The notes: a model not told the origin generated them from the letters alone. 16,297 bases of DNA from Chthoniobacterales bacterium (GCA_025980625.1 JAICXG010000037.1:1-16297), one strand, 5' to 3'. Shown: positions 7,532 through 15,185, counted from the first letter of the stretch. Numbers and translations: made by a program.

Positions 7532-8857
7532 ATGCGCCCGGGCTCATCTGCTGCACCGGCGAGGAACATCTCGCTCTTTACCGCCACCTGTATCGTGATC
7601 GCGAACATGATCGGGACTGGCATCTTCACCAGCCTCGGTTTCCAGGTCGGCGATCTGCCGACTGGGTTTTCGATCATGGCGGTATGGGCGTTAGGCGGTA
7701 TCTGTGCGCTTTGCGGCGCGCTCTCCTACGCCGAGCTGGGAGCGGCGCTCCCGCGTTCCGGCGGCGAATACAATTTCCTCCGCGAGATCTATCATCCGGC
7801 GGTGGGATTCGTCGCCGGCTGGATATCGGCGACGGTTGGTTTCGCTGCGCCGGTGGCGATCGCGGCGATTCCGTTCGGGACTTATTTCGCAGGCGTATTT
7901 CCGGGATTGAATCCGCTCTTCCTCGCGCTCGGAGTGGTCTGGGTCACTACTTTCGTTCTGCTCTGGGACATCAAAGTCGGGAGCGGTTTTCAGAATGCGT
8001 CCACCATTCTCAAAGTGATGCTGATCCTGATCATCATCGCCGCCGGATTCTATGCGAAGGGCACGCAACCAATTTCATTTCTCCCGGTGAAGGTGGACCG
8101 CACACTTATCGGGAGCGCCTCGTTTGCGGTCAGTCTTTACTGGGTCATGTATGCTTATTCGGGCTGGAATGCCTCGACTTACATTGTCGGCGAGCTGCGA
8201 AGTCCGGCCCGAACAATCCCATTCTCGTTAGGCATCGGCACCCTGGCCGTCAGCGCGCTCTATCTCGGGATCAACGCAGTTTTCCTTCGCACCACCCCGG
8301 CGGCGGAGATGGCCGGCAAACAGGAAGTGGGGCTGATCGCGGGCGAGCACATTTTCGGCGCCGCCGGTGGGAAAGTCATGGCGATTTTCATCGCGCTCGG
8401 GTTGGTCTCGGCGGTAAGCGCGATGATGTGGATCGGGCCGCGAGTGACAATGACGATGGGAGAAGACCTCGGCGCGCTTTCCTGGCTGGCGCAGCGAAAC
8501 CGGCGTGGCATTCCGGTGCGCGCAACGCTCCTGCAATTCGCGATTGTGAATTTGCTCATCCTCGTTACGACTTTTCAGAAAGTGGTGAACTACGTGCAGT
8601 TCAGCCTCGCTCTTTCCTCGACCCTGACTGTGCTCGGAGTTTTCATCTTGCGCTGGCGGCGACCGGATTTGCCGCGCCCCTATCGCACCTGGGGCTACCC
8701 GATCACACCGGCTGTCTTTCTCGCTGTCAGTATCTGGATGCTCTGGCACCTGATCGAGAATGGTTCGACCCGCGGCCCATCTCTCTGGGGCTTGGCGACC
8801 GCTGCGCTCGGACTGCTTATCTACTACTTGTCTCCGGGAAAGTCACAGTCGCGGTAG
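7532..8857 (+). CDS. APC-superfamily amino acid permease
   Basis: 441 residues with about 12 hydrophobic segments, typical of the family. TM1 carries the helix-breaking substrate motif IANMIGTGIFTSLGF (GTGIF), followed by the consensus GGICALCGALSYAELGAALPRSGGEYNFL of the LAT/YkfD-like branch. TM6 has SLYWVMYAYSGWNASTYIVGEL, also a signature of this branch. It is an inner-membrane secondary transporter for amino acids or related amines, by antiport or proton symport; the substrate cannot be assigned. The ATG at 7532 is preceded by AAAGG, one of the few ribosome-binding-like sites in this window. A long alternative frame (7495-9348) overlaps it but has no recognisable protein signature. No gene follows downstream for 575 bases. 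Confidence 0.92.
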   Translation: MRPGSSAAPARNISLFTATCIVIANMIGTGIFTSLGFQVGDLPTGFSIMAVWALGGICALCGALSYAELGAALPRSGGEYNFLREIYHPAVGFVAGWISATVGFAAPVAIAAIPFGTYFAGVFPGLNPLFLALGVVWVTTFVLLWDIKVGSGFQNASTILKVMLILIIIAAGFYAKGTQPISFLPVKVDRTLIGSASFAVSLYWVMYAYSGWNASTYIVGELRSPARTIPFSLGIGTLAVSALYLGINAVFLRTTPAAEMAGKQEVGLIAGEHIFGAAGGKVMAIFIALGLVSAVSAMMWIGPRVTMTMGEDLGALSWLAQRNRRGIPVRATLLQFAIVNLLILVTTFQKVVNYVQFSLALSSTLTVLGVFILRWRRPDLPRPYRTWGYPITPAVFLAVSIWMLWHLIENGSTRGPSLWGLATAALGLLIYYLSPGKSQSR

Positions 8858-9432
8858 TGTCCCGGGCATTCCTCTCGGCAAACCGGCGTGGCGTCGTCCG
8901 CTCGCGCGTGAAGGTATTGCACCGGCTTTCCATCCACTCGCACGAAGACGTGTTTGATAATGGCGGGAGCGACTCCTTTGTTCGACAGCGTCTATTGACG
9001 AACGAAGCGCAGACACGACTTCGCCGTGCTTTGGTAAAAGCTGCTTCTTCGGTCATCCCACTCTTTCCGCTTGGTTCACCAGCGAACACCGTCGGATTTG
9101 CTTCGCAATCGTTACGGCAGCGTTTCAGTTTTTTCAGAAGGTCCGCTTCAAATCGTTGCACGACCTGGCGCTCGACGTCGTTGGGGGCACCGTTGCGCGT
9201 GTGTCCGCAAAGGAGCAGATGGCCAATGCCAGGCGGTGAGGCCTTAAAGCTATTAGGTCACGCGATCAACGATCGATCGCGATACCGCCGCCGCATTCCT
9301 CGTCTACTGGACGCACCCAGTCGGTCCGTGTTTCGATCATCGTGCTAAATGCCAAATGTAGAAATGTCTTACCCTGCATGCCTTCCGGGTATCGAATAGA
9401 ACGACTCCCGGAGGCGATAGTTACTCCCCCGG
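8858..9432. other. 575-bp stretch with no recognised gene
   Basis: Frames are open in places (+ strand to 9348, - strand 8817-9161), but their translations are Arg/Ser-rich and show no motif, so I read them as chance. A short + frame ending at 9229 (VRFKSLHDLALDVVGGTVARV, nt about 9140-9205) looks more protein-like and could be a relic, but I cannot assign it. No tRNA, terminator with T-run or repeat was seen. Confidence 0.5.
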
Positions 9433-12400
9433 TTACGGGAGGCGGTGACCCTTGTTCGCACTGACCGAAGTCTTGTCCACTTTGTCCACCCGACCGTTAA
9501 GATTGATATCGTCGCGGAAGTTGGAATCCGTGACCGGCTGGCCTTTGCTAGTCTTGACCAGGTTAGCGTCGGCATTGTTGACCTTGCGATCGCCGTTCAC
9601 GTCCCCGATGAGGAAGCTGAACGTCACATCGTCGGATCCGCCCTCGCCATTTACGTTGGAGAGTTCGATGGTCACGTTCTGTTGGTCAGCCACTTGAGAG
9701 AGGGGGACCTGAATTTCGTCGCCACTAAAGATCGGTCCGCCCGCGGTGGCGGTGCCGCTGACAATTGTAGCATCACCGGAGGTGACGGTGTCATCGTAGG
9801 TGAAGACCGCCAGATAGTTGCCAGCCCCATCGCGATCTTCCACTCCGGAAGTGCCTGTGAGTGGCATGTCGATATCGAAGGAACCGGCGCCACCGTGGGT
9901 CAGGCGCGAACTCGCACCCTTTATGATCCGTTTGCAATTCGCGGTGAAAGAAAGGTCCCTGGAACAGCATATCTCCAGATCGGACGAGTGGATCGTGAGC
10001 GTGTAAAAGACGGTTTCGCCGAATGCGACGGGTGAAATGACCGTTGATATCGTTGTGGTGCCGAACGGGGGTACCGGAGTGCCCAGAGTGAAGAAAGAGG
10101 GAGTCGCCGTTTTCGTGGGGTCCGAAGGGACAACAGCTGCGTAATAGAGCGTGTAAGCCTCGAGATTTTTGAGTGTGACTGTCAGCTGCACCTGGCCGTT
10201 CGGCAGGCATGTGACGATCTGCGACAGCACTTCGAAGCAGCTCGGTATCGGGACGCATAACTGTCGGGAACAACAGTTAGTGCCATCTGTCGCGACCAAA
10301 GCGATATTGAAGCACGCTTGCACTCCAGGTTGGGCGCCGTTCAGGGTAAGAGTGAACGTTTGGCTCGTCTGGCCCGGCAGGAGCGGCGGCGTAAGATGGA
10401 TTGTCTGGGGAGTGATCGAAGTAACACCACTCACCGGAAGGATCACGATGTTACTGGCAGCTTGGTTGGAATGATTGGTGACCGTGAATTGATAGGTATA
10501 AGGGGCGCCGGGCTGCGAGGGCGTAACAACAGTACCGTTTATCTCACAATCAGGGCAGGGAACTTCGACGTCGCCGATTTGGGTTTTATCCGATTCGGAG
10601 GTGTTGCCGTTTAGGTCGATCAAGATGCTGTTCACGATACTGCCTCCACTCGCCGGAAGTCCCTGAAGGCCGTAAATGAGGTCATTCGGGGGAGTCAAGT
10701 GCAGCGCGTCGCCGGTAACCCAGACACGCCCTCCCGCTCCGAAATCGTAATCTCCTCCACCCGCAGTATTCCCCGGTATGATAAGAGGGGGATATGAGCC
10801 CGTAGCGCCCGGGAGGCCAACCGAGAATACGTTGGTTGCAGGGACCCAAGTAGTGCCGCTGAGCGTGTATTCCAAGGCACGCGACTCCTCCGCATCGGGG
10901 GTGTCATCGCCAGCCATCGTCCTTTCGGTAAGCAACATCGTACCGGTCGGGCCGAAGCTAATGTCCGAAACGGGGTTGGAATAATTCGCGGCTACGCCAC
11001 CCTGATAAACATCTACCGGCATACTGATCTCCAACTGATCAGTCCCTGGAACGAAGTTACCACTGCTACTCAAGGCGATGGACCAGACTTCATTTGCATG
11101 CACCGGGTCGGGCCGTCCGGAATCCTCCCACCACACCGCATAGTAGAGGCGATTATTGTGCGCCTGCAGACCCCAAATTCGACGACCAAGAGGCGTAAAG
11201 ACTGTCGTAGGGGTGTCGAGAATGGCTGCGGAGGGCGGGTTTGCAGTCGGGAGATTAAGGCCGTGATCCCAAGTGCTCAAAGTGCTTCCGCTGAGATCCA
11301 GCCGATAGATGAGGCCATCGTCATTATTACTCACATAGAAGTTCTTATGTGTGCAGTCATAGGCGATATTTCCTAACCCCGCTCCGAAGGAGCTGCCAGG
11401 GGTTTTTGGCAAGGCTGCGAATAGTGTGATTGCTCCCGTGCCGTTTGCGATTCTGTAAATGTCCATAGCATTACCGGGAAAAAAGATGCTCCCGTAGGCC
11501 GTGGTGGCGGCGACGTAGATATTTCCGGAGTCGTCGAGCGTAAGACCAAAAATATCTCCCAGATTTCCCTCGGTCCAGGACGAGGAGGGGCCGTGATAAG
11601 ATGGAGGTGCGTAGTTGGTATTGAGCGGAGCAGTCGCCTGGTTTTTAAGATCCTCCACGACTAATACCGGGTCCGTTAGGTTCGGCGCGAAACATGTCGC
11701 GATCGCCACCTGGCCAGTGAACACGCTCGCGTAGGCAGGATCTTCGTAATTTGGTTTTTCACCGCAACATTGCTGCCCGGGGAACGGTTCCCCTGGAGGC
11801 GCGCCGAGGCCTACGACGGGTGCGAGATCGTCCAGCCCATCCGAAACGAACGTCACTAAGGTGAACATGCTATTGATCAGGTCGATGTCATAGACGCTAC
11901 CAGTGCCGCCTGCGTTTGACCCTGGCGATGCAACAAAGAGGTGTCCGGAGCCGTCTGAGGTGATCCCGTCTAGCTGCGGAACGCCGATCCACCCGTGCGT
12001 GGCTTGTAGGTCAATCACGGTAAGATTATTCGGGTTGATCTGGTAAACGGTGCCGCCGTATCGCGAAGTGGCATAAAGCATCTGCGAAAACGGGTCGTAG
12101 GTCAGTCCATCCACGTTATTCATAGGTGTCGTGGTCTGGTTCACTACCGTACCTGTAGTGGTGTTGAGCTGGGCTACATAACTGCCCGTGGTGAAAACCA
12201 TGCAGGCAAATAACCGGCCCGTGTTGTCGTAGGCCAATCCCTCTGGGTTGGCTGGATCGGTGATGGGTGGAAAATTGGTGAATTGATTTATTACACTATG
12301 GCTCGTCAAGTTGATGCGATCGATTTCCTTGCCTGTCGACAAGCTCACAAGAATCGTTTGGCCGTTCGGTTCCAGCGTGAGGTCGGCCGGGCTTTTCCCC

Positions 12401-12780
12401 GCAGAAAATGCCGTTATTAACTGGTCTGCGAGGAGTGGGTTTGGATTGTTCGTATCATAGGACCGGACCTGTGAAGCGCTGAGCGCTGTATAAATGATCT
12501 TTCCCGTTGCATCGAAGATGAGGCTGTCGGGAGACTCTAGTGTTGGATAGGTCAGAACCACGGATTGGTTAAGACTGTCCACCCTGTAAACTGCTTTAGG
12601 AGAGGAAGAGCTAAAGTAAGAGGTCGCGTAAAGCAGCGTCGCCGGCGCGCGCTCGCTTCCGAACATTAGGAGACTTAACACCGCGGCCGTGAGAGCGGCT
12701 TTTCTGGTAACGGAAGCCAATGCTTCCCTCTTCGTCAGCGCATATTTCTGCAGGTTTGGATATGTTGGGCTGGGATTCAT
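9433..12780 (-). CDS. Large exported beta-propeller protein with paired-cysteine domains and a C-terminal dockerin-like domain
   Basis: 1115 residues. The N-terminus has a basic stretch (TKREALASVTRKA) and hydrophobic core (ALTAAVLSLLMFG), with probable cleavage after APA near residue 48. Residues ~50-735 contain repeated NHL/SMP-30-like strands (PEGLAYDNTGRLFA, VDGLTYDPFSQMLYA, LDGITSDGSGHLFVA, IFGLTLDDSGNIYVA), typical of beta-propellers. Two beta-sandwich-like domains follow (~739-846 and ~847-950), each closing on a CCSR motif (CCSRQLC, CCSRDLS). Residues ~955-1055 hold a domain with FDIDMPLTGTSGVEDRDG. The end is dockerin-like with two calcium-loop repeats, DVNGDRKVNNAD and DINLNGRVDKVD. 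It is probably extracellular or outer-membrane. The enzymatic or binding role is unknown. Divergent from a LuxR-type gene. It contains no CCTAACGA octamer. Confidence 0.8.
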   Translation of the reverse strand: MNPSPTYPNLQKYALTKREALASVTRKAALTAAVLSLLMFGSERAPATLLYATSYFSSSSPKAVYRVDSLNQSVVLTYPTLESPDSLIFDATGKIIYTALSASQVRSYDTNNPNPLLADQLITAFSAGKSPADLTLEPNGQTILVSLSTGKEIDRINLTSHSVINQFTNFPPITDPANPEGLAYDNTGRLFACMVFTTGSYVAQLNTTTGTVVNQTTTPMNNVDGLTYDPFSQMLYATSRYGGTVYQINPNNLTVIDLQATHGWIGVPQLDGITSDGSGHLFVASPGSNAGGTGSVYDIDLINSMFTLVTFVSDGLDDLAPVVGLGAPPGEPFPGQQCCGEKPNYEDPAYASVFTGQVAIATCFAPNLTDPVLVVEDLKNQATAPLNTNYAPPSYHGPSSSWTEGNLGDIFGLTLDDSGNIYVAATTAYGSIFFPGNAMDIYRIANGTGAITLFAALPKTPGSSFGAGLGNIAYDCTHKNFYVSNNDDGLIYRLDLSGSTLSTWDHGLNLPTANPPSAAILDTPTTVFTPLGRRIWGLQAHNNRLYYAVWWEDSGRPDPVHANEVWSIALSSSGNFVPGTDQLEISMPVDVYQGGVAANYSNPVSDISFGPTGTMLLTERTMAGDDTPDAEESRALEYTLSGTTWVPATNVFSVGLPGATGSYPPLIIPGNTAGGGDYDFGAGGRVWVTGDALHLTPPNDLIYGLQGLPASGGSIVNSILIDLNGNTSESDKTQIGDVEVPCPDCEINGTVVTPSQPGAPYTYQFTVTNHSNQAASNIVILPVSGVTSITPQTIHLTPPLLPGQTSQTFTLTLNGAQPGVQACFNIALVATDGTNCCSRQLCVPIPSCFEVLSQIVTCLPNGQVQLTVTLKNLEAYTLYYAAVVPSDPTKTATPSFFTLGTPVPPFGTTTISTVISPVAFGETVFYTLTIHSSDLEICCSRDLSFTANCKRIIKGASSRLTHGGAGSFDIDMPLTGTSGVEDRDGAGNYLAVFTYDDTVTSGDATIVSGTATAGGPIFSGDEIQVPLSQVADQQNVTIELSNVNGEGGSDDVTFSFLIGDVNGDRKVNNADANLVKTSKGQPVTDSNFRDDINLNGRVDKVDKTSVSANKGHRLP

Positions 12781-12965
12781 GGCGCCGAGAGTAGGGATCG
12801 GAGGAATCGCCGACTATCCGCCGTACGGAGCAAATGCGCCGATCATCCGCGCTTCGCTTATCGCGGGTCGAGGTAGTCCAAAAGAACTAATCGGCGGCTG
12901 GGAAAAATAGTTCTCGCTCTCCGTTGACGGAACGTTGTATTCATCCGCCCGATTGCAGAGCAGAT
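12781..12965. promoter_or_regulatory. Divergent intergenic region between the dockerin-like protein and the LuxR-type regulator
   Basis: 185 bases separate the two start codons, so the promoters of both genes should lie here. I found no convincing -35/-10 pair. An 8-bp palindrome CCGTACGG lies near 12822-12829. TTGACG at 12924 is a fair -35 hexamer but lacks a good -10 at the right distance. Shared control by the LuxR-type protein is suggested by position only. Confidence 0.4.
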
Positions 12966-14114
12966 ATGCATTCCAGTAGAATAACCGACGTGTTCGACGC
13001 GCAGCTGCGCGCAATGGTGGACTTGCATGCGGCGCAGGGATTAAAGGAGTTTTGGCGGAGTGCGCGACGCCTCCTTCACTCCGCCTTACCGGCTGCTACG
13101 ATCTGGTTTGCTCCGGCGCCGGATTGGGTGCCGCTGAGCGCAGCTTTTTTTGAGGAGACGGGCTTGGAAACCGATCCGCAGTTTCAGCGTTTTCAGGAGT
13201 GTCACCCCTTGAAAGCATTCTTGGTGGCGCACCCTCAAAAGCGTCTGGTGACGCTCAACGATGTGATGACCGATGCGCAGCTGCTCAAGTCGAAATTCTA
13301 TCGCGAGTTTATGGCGCCGCAGCAGGAGCGATTCTCAGCCGTCCTTGCCTTCCGGCACCAGACCTCGCTGCGCGCGCTGATCGGACTGACTCGTTTGCAG
13401 AACGACCGCGACTTTTCACCAGTGGAGCTGCGGACACTTAGATCGTTGCACTGGCACCTCGGTGAAGCTTTGAACAACGTGCACAAACTGCAATGCGAAC
13501 GAAGCGCTCGCGGCGTCCTTGAACTCGTGCTCGAGCCTTTGCCGATCCCGATCGTGGTGCTCGATTGGGCGTTGGATGTTCTCTATTATAATCGCGCGGC
13601 CAGCGAGTCGGCCGTGCTCTGGAGGCGCGGCGAGGCGGCTGCGCGCTGCCTCAAGCCGGCGAATGGCTTTGAGATGCCTGCCGACGTGGCCGCTCTTTGC
13701 AGGGAACGTAAGGCGGCTTGGAGCCGGCCCGGCAAACGCAGGGAGCATTCGCCAGGAAGAACGAGTGTCACGATTGTCCACCGCACTTTGCCCGGTTTTC
13801 AAGCGTCGGTCCGCGTGGTGCATCTCGACCCGGCCCGGCTGGGAACGCCTCTCTTCGTGGTCGTCTTCGAAAATGGACACGGGCTCCTGACTGATCGCCC
13901 CCGCGCGGGCACGAGAGAATTTTCCCAGTTAGCGCGGCTGAGTGTTCGCGAGCGGGAGGTGGCGGCCTTGGTCTGCAAAGGCGAAAGCAACAAGGAGATT
14001 GCAGCGCATCTGGGCAAGAGTGTGCTAACGGTGAAGGCGCAGCTGCAGTCGATTTATGGCAAGCTCGGCAGGGTGGGCCGCGGCAGATTGATCTCTCTCT
14101 TAATTCAACGGTAA
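12966..14114 (+). CDS. LuxR-type transcriptional regulator with N-terminal sensory region
   Basis: 382 residues from the ATG at 12966; an in-frame TTG at 12924 would add 14 residues with no domain content. The C-terminus is a GerE/LuxR helix-turn-helix: LSVREREVAALVCKGESNKEIAAHLGKSVLTVKAQLQSIYGKLG, with the usual REREV, the N-K-E-I-A helix and the T-V-K recognition helix. The N-terminal ~190 residues have a GAF-like feel (PLSAAFFEETGL, RFSAVLAFRHQTSLRALIGLTRL). The middle (LPIPIVVLDWALDVLYYNRAA, about 13545-13605) matches the start of a PAS domain. There is no phospho-acceptor receiver domain, so it probably responds to a ligand or partner. The divergent secreted dockerin-like gene is a plausible target. 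A degraded gene on the other strand begins within about 20 bases of its stop. Confidence 0.85.
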   Translation: MHSSRITDVFDAQLRAMVDLHAAQGLKEFWRSARRLLHSALPAATIWFAPAPDWVPLSAAFFEETGLETDPQFQRFQECHPLKAFLVAHPQKRLVTLNDVMTDAQLLKSKFYREFMAPQQERFSAVLAFRHQTSLRALIGLTRLQNDRDFSPVELRTLRSLHWHLGEALNNVHKLQCERSARGVLELVLEPLPIPIVVLDWALDVLYYNRAASESAVLWRRGEAAARCLKPANGFEMPADVAALCRERKAAWSRPGKRREHSPGRTSVTIVHRTLPGFQASVRVVHLDPARLGTPLFVVVFENGHGLLTDRPRAGTREFSQLARLSVREREVAALVCKGESNKEIAAHLGKSVLTVKAQLQSIYGKLGRVGRGRLISLLIQR

Positions 14115-14130
14115 CCAGGTGGCACTTTCG

Positions 14131-14391
14131 TTCTCCTAAAATTCAGCCTCGCTCAGCAAATCAAGAATCGCCGCGCCGTCGATCCTTGCTGAGGCTTGCG
14201 AGTCCGAATCGCGTGTCGTTAGTCGCACGCCTGCCACTCGAGATTCCCAAATCCATAGGCGCCGACGCTTACAATCTCGCCTGTCCTGACCACCGCAAAG
14301 GTCAGGCCGGGAACGCCCTCTTGCCGCATTTGATTTTCAATCGCGAATCAAGATCATCGGCCCGCACAAAGAACGGGGCCAGCAGAAGCAT
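14131..14391 (-). pseudogene. Remnant of a class C beta-lactamase-like serine hydrolase (N-terminal fragment, several frameshifts)
   Basis: Read leftward from the ATG at 14391, the first frame gives a signal peptide, MLLLAPFFVRADDLDSRL. After a shift near 14345 the next frame reads MRQEGVPGLTFAVVRTG and then EIVSVGAYGFGNLEWQ. After another shift come DTRFGLASLSKD and then IDGAAILDLLSEAEF before a stop near 14131. This is the standard start of PBP4*/AmpC-like hydrolases: I-P-G-(x)-x-A-V-V-x-x-G, GYGxANLEW, D-T-x-F-x-x-A-S-x-(S/T)-K. SLSK is the S-x-x-K catalytic motif. Roughly 300 C-terminal residues (YxN and HxG motifs) are missing, and the LuxR-type gene ends just beyond. The gene is dead, with at least three lesions. 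Confidence 0.75.
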
Positions 14392-14486
14392 GATCAGCAA
14401 TCGGCTTATTCTTTCTCGTTTCTATTCTCCACTCGAAAATTGTCCAGAGCGATCGACGCGAGATCGGGCAAGAAGAAATACAGCGA

Positions 14487-14549
14487 TCACAGCTGCGAGA
14501 CCAGCGCGCGTTCGTGTTCGAGCACAGTCGGAGCAAACCGGAGCCTTGA
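14487..14549 (-). pseudogene. C-terminal remnant of an M48 peptidase paralogue
   Basis: Read leftward, the sequence encodes SRLRFAPTVLEHERALVSQL followed by TGA at 14489-14487. This matches the end of the intact M48 peptidase about 1 kb to the right (SHPTLLERERALISEL, stop). At DNA level 14482-14531 and 15531-15580 agree at most positions. Nothing M48-like could be read upstream of it, so only the tail survives. Confidence 0.65.
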
Positions 14550-14637
14550 ATCCGGAACGCGGAGACTAAGGCCCAGACGTCGGCAGTGCGACGAGCTTGA
14601 GCAGCAGGCGGCACTGAAGGTGCGATCGGCGGGTCAC

Positions 14638-14666
14638 TTGTCACTTCTCGGTGGGCCGGGTATAAT
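14638..14666 (+). promoter_or_regulatory. Predicted sigma-70-type promoter of hicBA, leaderless
   Basis: TTGTCA (14638-14643) and a perfect TATAAT (14661-14666) are separated by exactly 17 bp. Only six bases lie between the -10 box and the GTG start at 14673, so transcription should begin at or next to the start codon, with no room for a ribosome-binding site. Confidence 0.75.
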
Positions 14667-14672
14667 TCGCGC

Positions 14673-14876
14673 GTGACTTTGAAGGTCTTGATTCATTCCG
14701 CCGCCGAGGGTGGTTATTGGGCGGAGGTTCCCGCTCTCCCAGGTTGCGTCTCCCAGGGAGAAACAGTCGACCAGCTTCGCACAAACATTCGCGAGGCAAT
14801 TGAGGGCTGGCTGCTGGCCGAAGATGAAGCCGCGGGCGCGAAGACTGCGGACCAGATCATCGAGGTCGCGGTGTGA
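14673..14876 (+). CDS. hicB: HicB-family antitoxin
   Basis: 67 residues starting at GTG. The fold motif is characteristic: a beta strand (LKVLIHSAAEGGYWAEVPALPGC), then S-Q-G-E-T-x-x-(Q/E)-L-x-x-N-I-x-E-A-I-E-G-W. This partial RNase-H-like domain binds and blocks HicA. The usual C-terminal ribbon-helix-helix or HTH DNA-binding domain is absent, so this is a short HicB and autoregulation would need another route. The order antitoxin-toxin is the reverse of E. coli hicAB. Its stop overlaps the toxin start (GTGA), ensuring coupled translation. A strong promoter with a -10 box six bases from the GTG predicts a leaderless mRNA. Confidence 0.88.
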   Translation: MTLKVLIHSAAEGGYWAEVPALPGCVSQGETVDQLRTNIREAIEGWLLAEDEAAGAKTADQIIEVAV

Positions 14877-15079
14877 AGCAAGTCTCCGGTCGCATGCTGG
14901 CGCGAGTGCTTCAAGAGGGCGGGTGGAGGCTGGCGCGGGTTCACGGGAGTCACCACATCTTCACGATCCCAGGGCACCGTGAGAGAATCGTGGTTCCGAT
15001 TCACGGGAATCGCCCACTCAAAATAGGTTTGCTTCGCTCCCTCATGAAGATTGCGGATCTGCGAGAGGAAGACTTGTAG
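14873..15079 (+). CDS. hicA: HicA-family mRNA interferase toxin
   Basis: 68 residues starting at GTG, overlapping hicB by four bases. HicA folds as a double-stranded RNA-binding-like domain and cleaves mRNA (and tmRNA), stopping translation until HicB neutralises it. Seen: VSGRMLARVLQEGGWRLARVHGSHHIF, in which the G-S-H-H motif at residues 25-28 supplies the catalytic histidine. It is followed by the strands ERIVVPIHGNRPLKIGLLRSLMKIADL, including the P-x-H-x-x-x-x-L-K-x-G-x-L motif. All core elements are intact, so the pair is probably functional. Downstream, the 3' end of a second, broken hicBA module runs into it from the opposite strand. Confidence 0.9.
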   Translation: MKQVSGRMLARVLQEGGWRLARVHGSHHIFTIPGHRERIVVPIHGNRPLKIGLLRSLMKIADLREEDL

Positions 15080-15125
15080 GTTTTGGGTGCCGTTCGAACC
15101 GGCTTAATTGAGCGACTTGGAATAG

Positions 15126-15185
15126 TTCGCGCGGGAACGCGCAACCATGTTGCTGCAAATGCTGCAGCAACTTGCGGCGCTTCAT
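15126..15185 (-). pseudogene. Truncated hicA of a second, oppositely oriented hicBA module
   Basis: The first 20 codons read MKRRKLLQHLQQHGC followed by AFPRE, the classic HicA N-terminus (MKRRDLxxHLxxHGCxxxRE). The frame stays open to TGA at 15044-15042, but the rest has no HicA features: the G-x-x-H catalytic motif and the later strands are missing. The ATG overlaps the preceding hicB stop by four bases (ATGA), the normal coupling. Its body was evidently lost where the intact hicA on the other strand now ends. The subfamily differs from the intact HicA, so this is not a local duplication. Confidence 0.75.

Larger units (their letters stand above)
1757..8232. repeat. Dispersed octamer CCTAACGA/TCGTTAGG (11 copies)
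   Basis: Exact copies start at 1757, 2737, 3809, 4554, 5472, 6842 and 7464 (CCTAACGA on the plus strand) and at 3044, 6370, 6925 and 8225 (TCGTTAGG). The heptamer core without the last base also occurs at 115, 4573, 7689 and 11674. About 0.5 octamers would be expected by chance in 16.3 kb on both strands. Ten lie in genes, split evenly between the two orientations relative to the coding strand, and one is intergenic (7464). Confidence 0.85.

Noticed and set aside
8817..9161. 114-codon minus-strand frame in the spacer after the permease
   Set aside because: Ser/Arg/Thr-rich translation without hydrophobic core, domain or ribosome-binding site.
7495..9348. 617-codon plus-strand open frame overlapping the permease
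   Set aside because: It lies over the permease in another frame, is Arg/His-rich and shows no domain or signal; high GC content explains the long open frame.
9395..9445. Possible terminator hairpin after the dockerin-like gene
   Set aside because: The CTCCC/GGGAG arms are only 5-6 bp, overlap the stop codon and have no T-run.
14285..14306. 7-bp inverted repeat CCTGACC/GGTCAGG
   Set aside because: It falls inside the beta-lactamase remnant (codons for LTFAVVRT) and lacks any terminator T-run.
15091..15105. GTTCGAAC, resembling a tRNA T-loop
   Set aside because: No acceptor, D or anticodon stems can be built around it; it is also a simple palindrome.
15149..15171. Perfect 9-bp inverted repeat GTTGCTGCA/TGCAGCAAC
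   Set aside because: It is explained by the coding of LLQHLQQH in the hicA remnant; no T-run follows, so I do not call a terminator.
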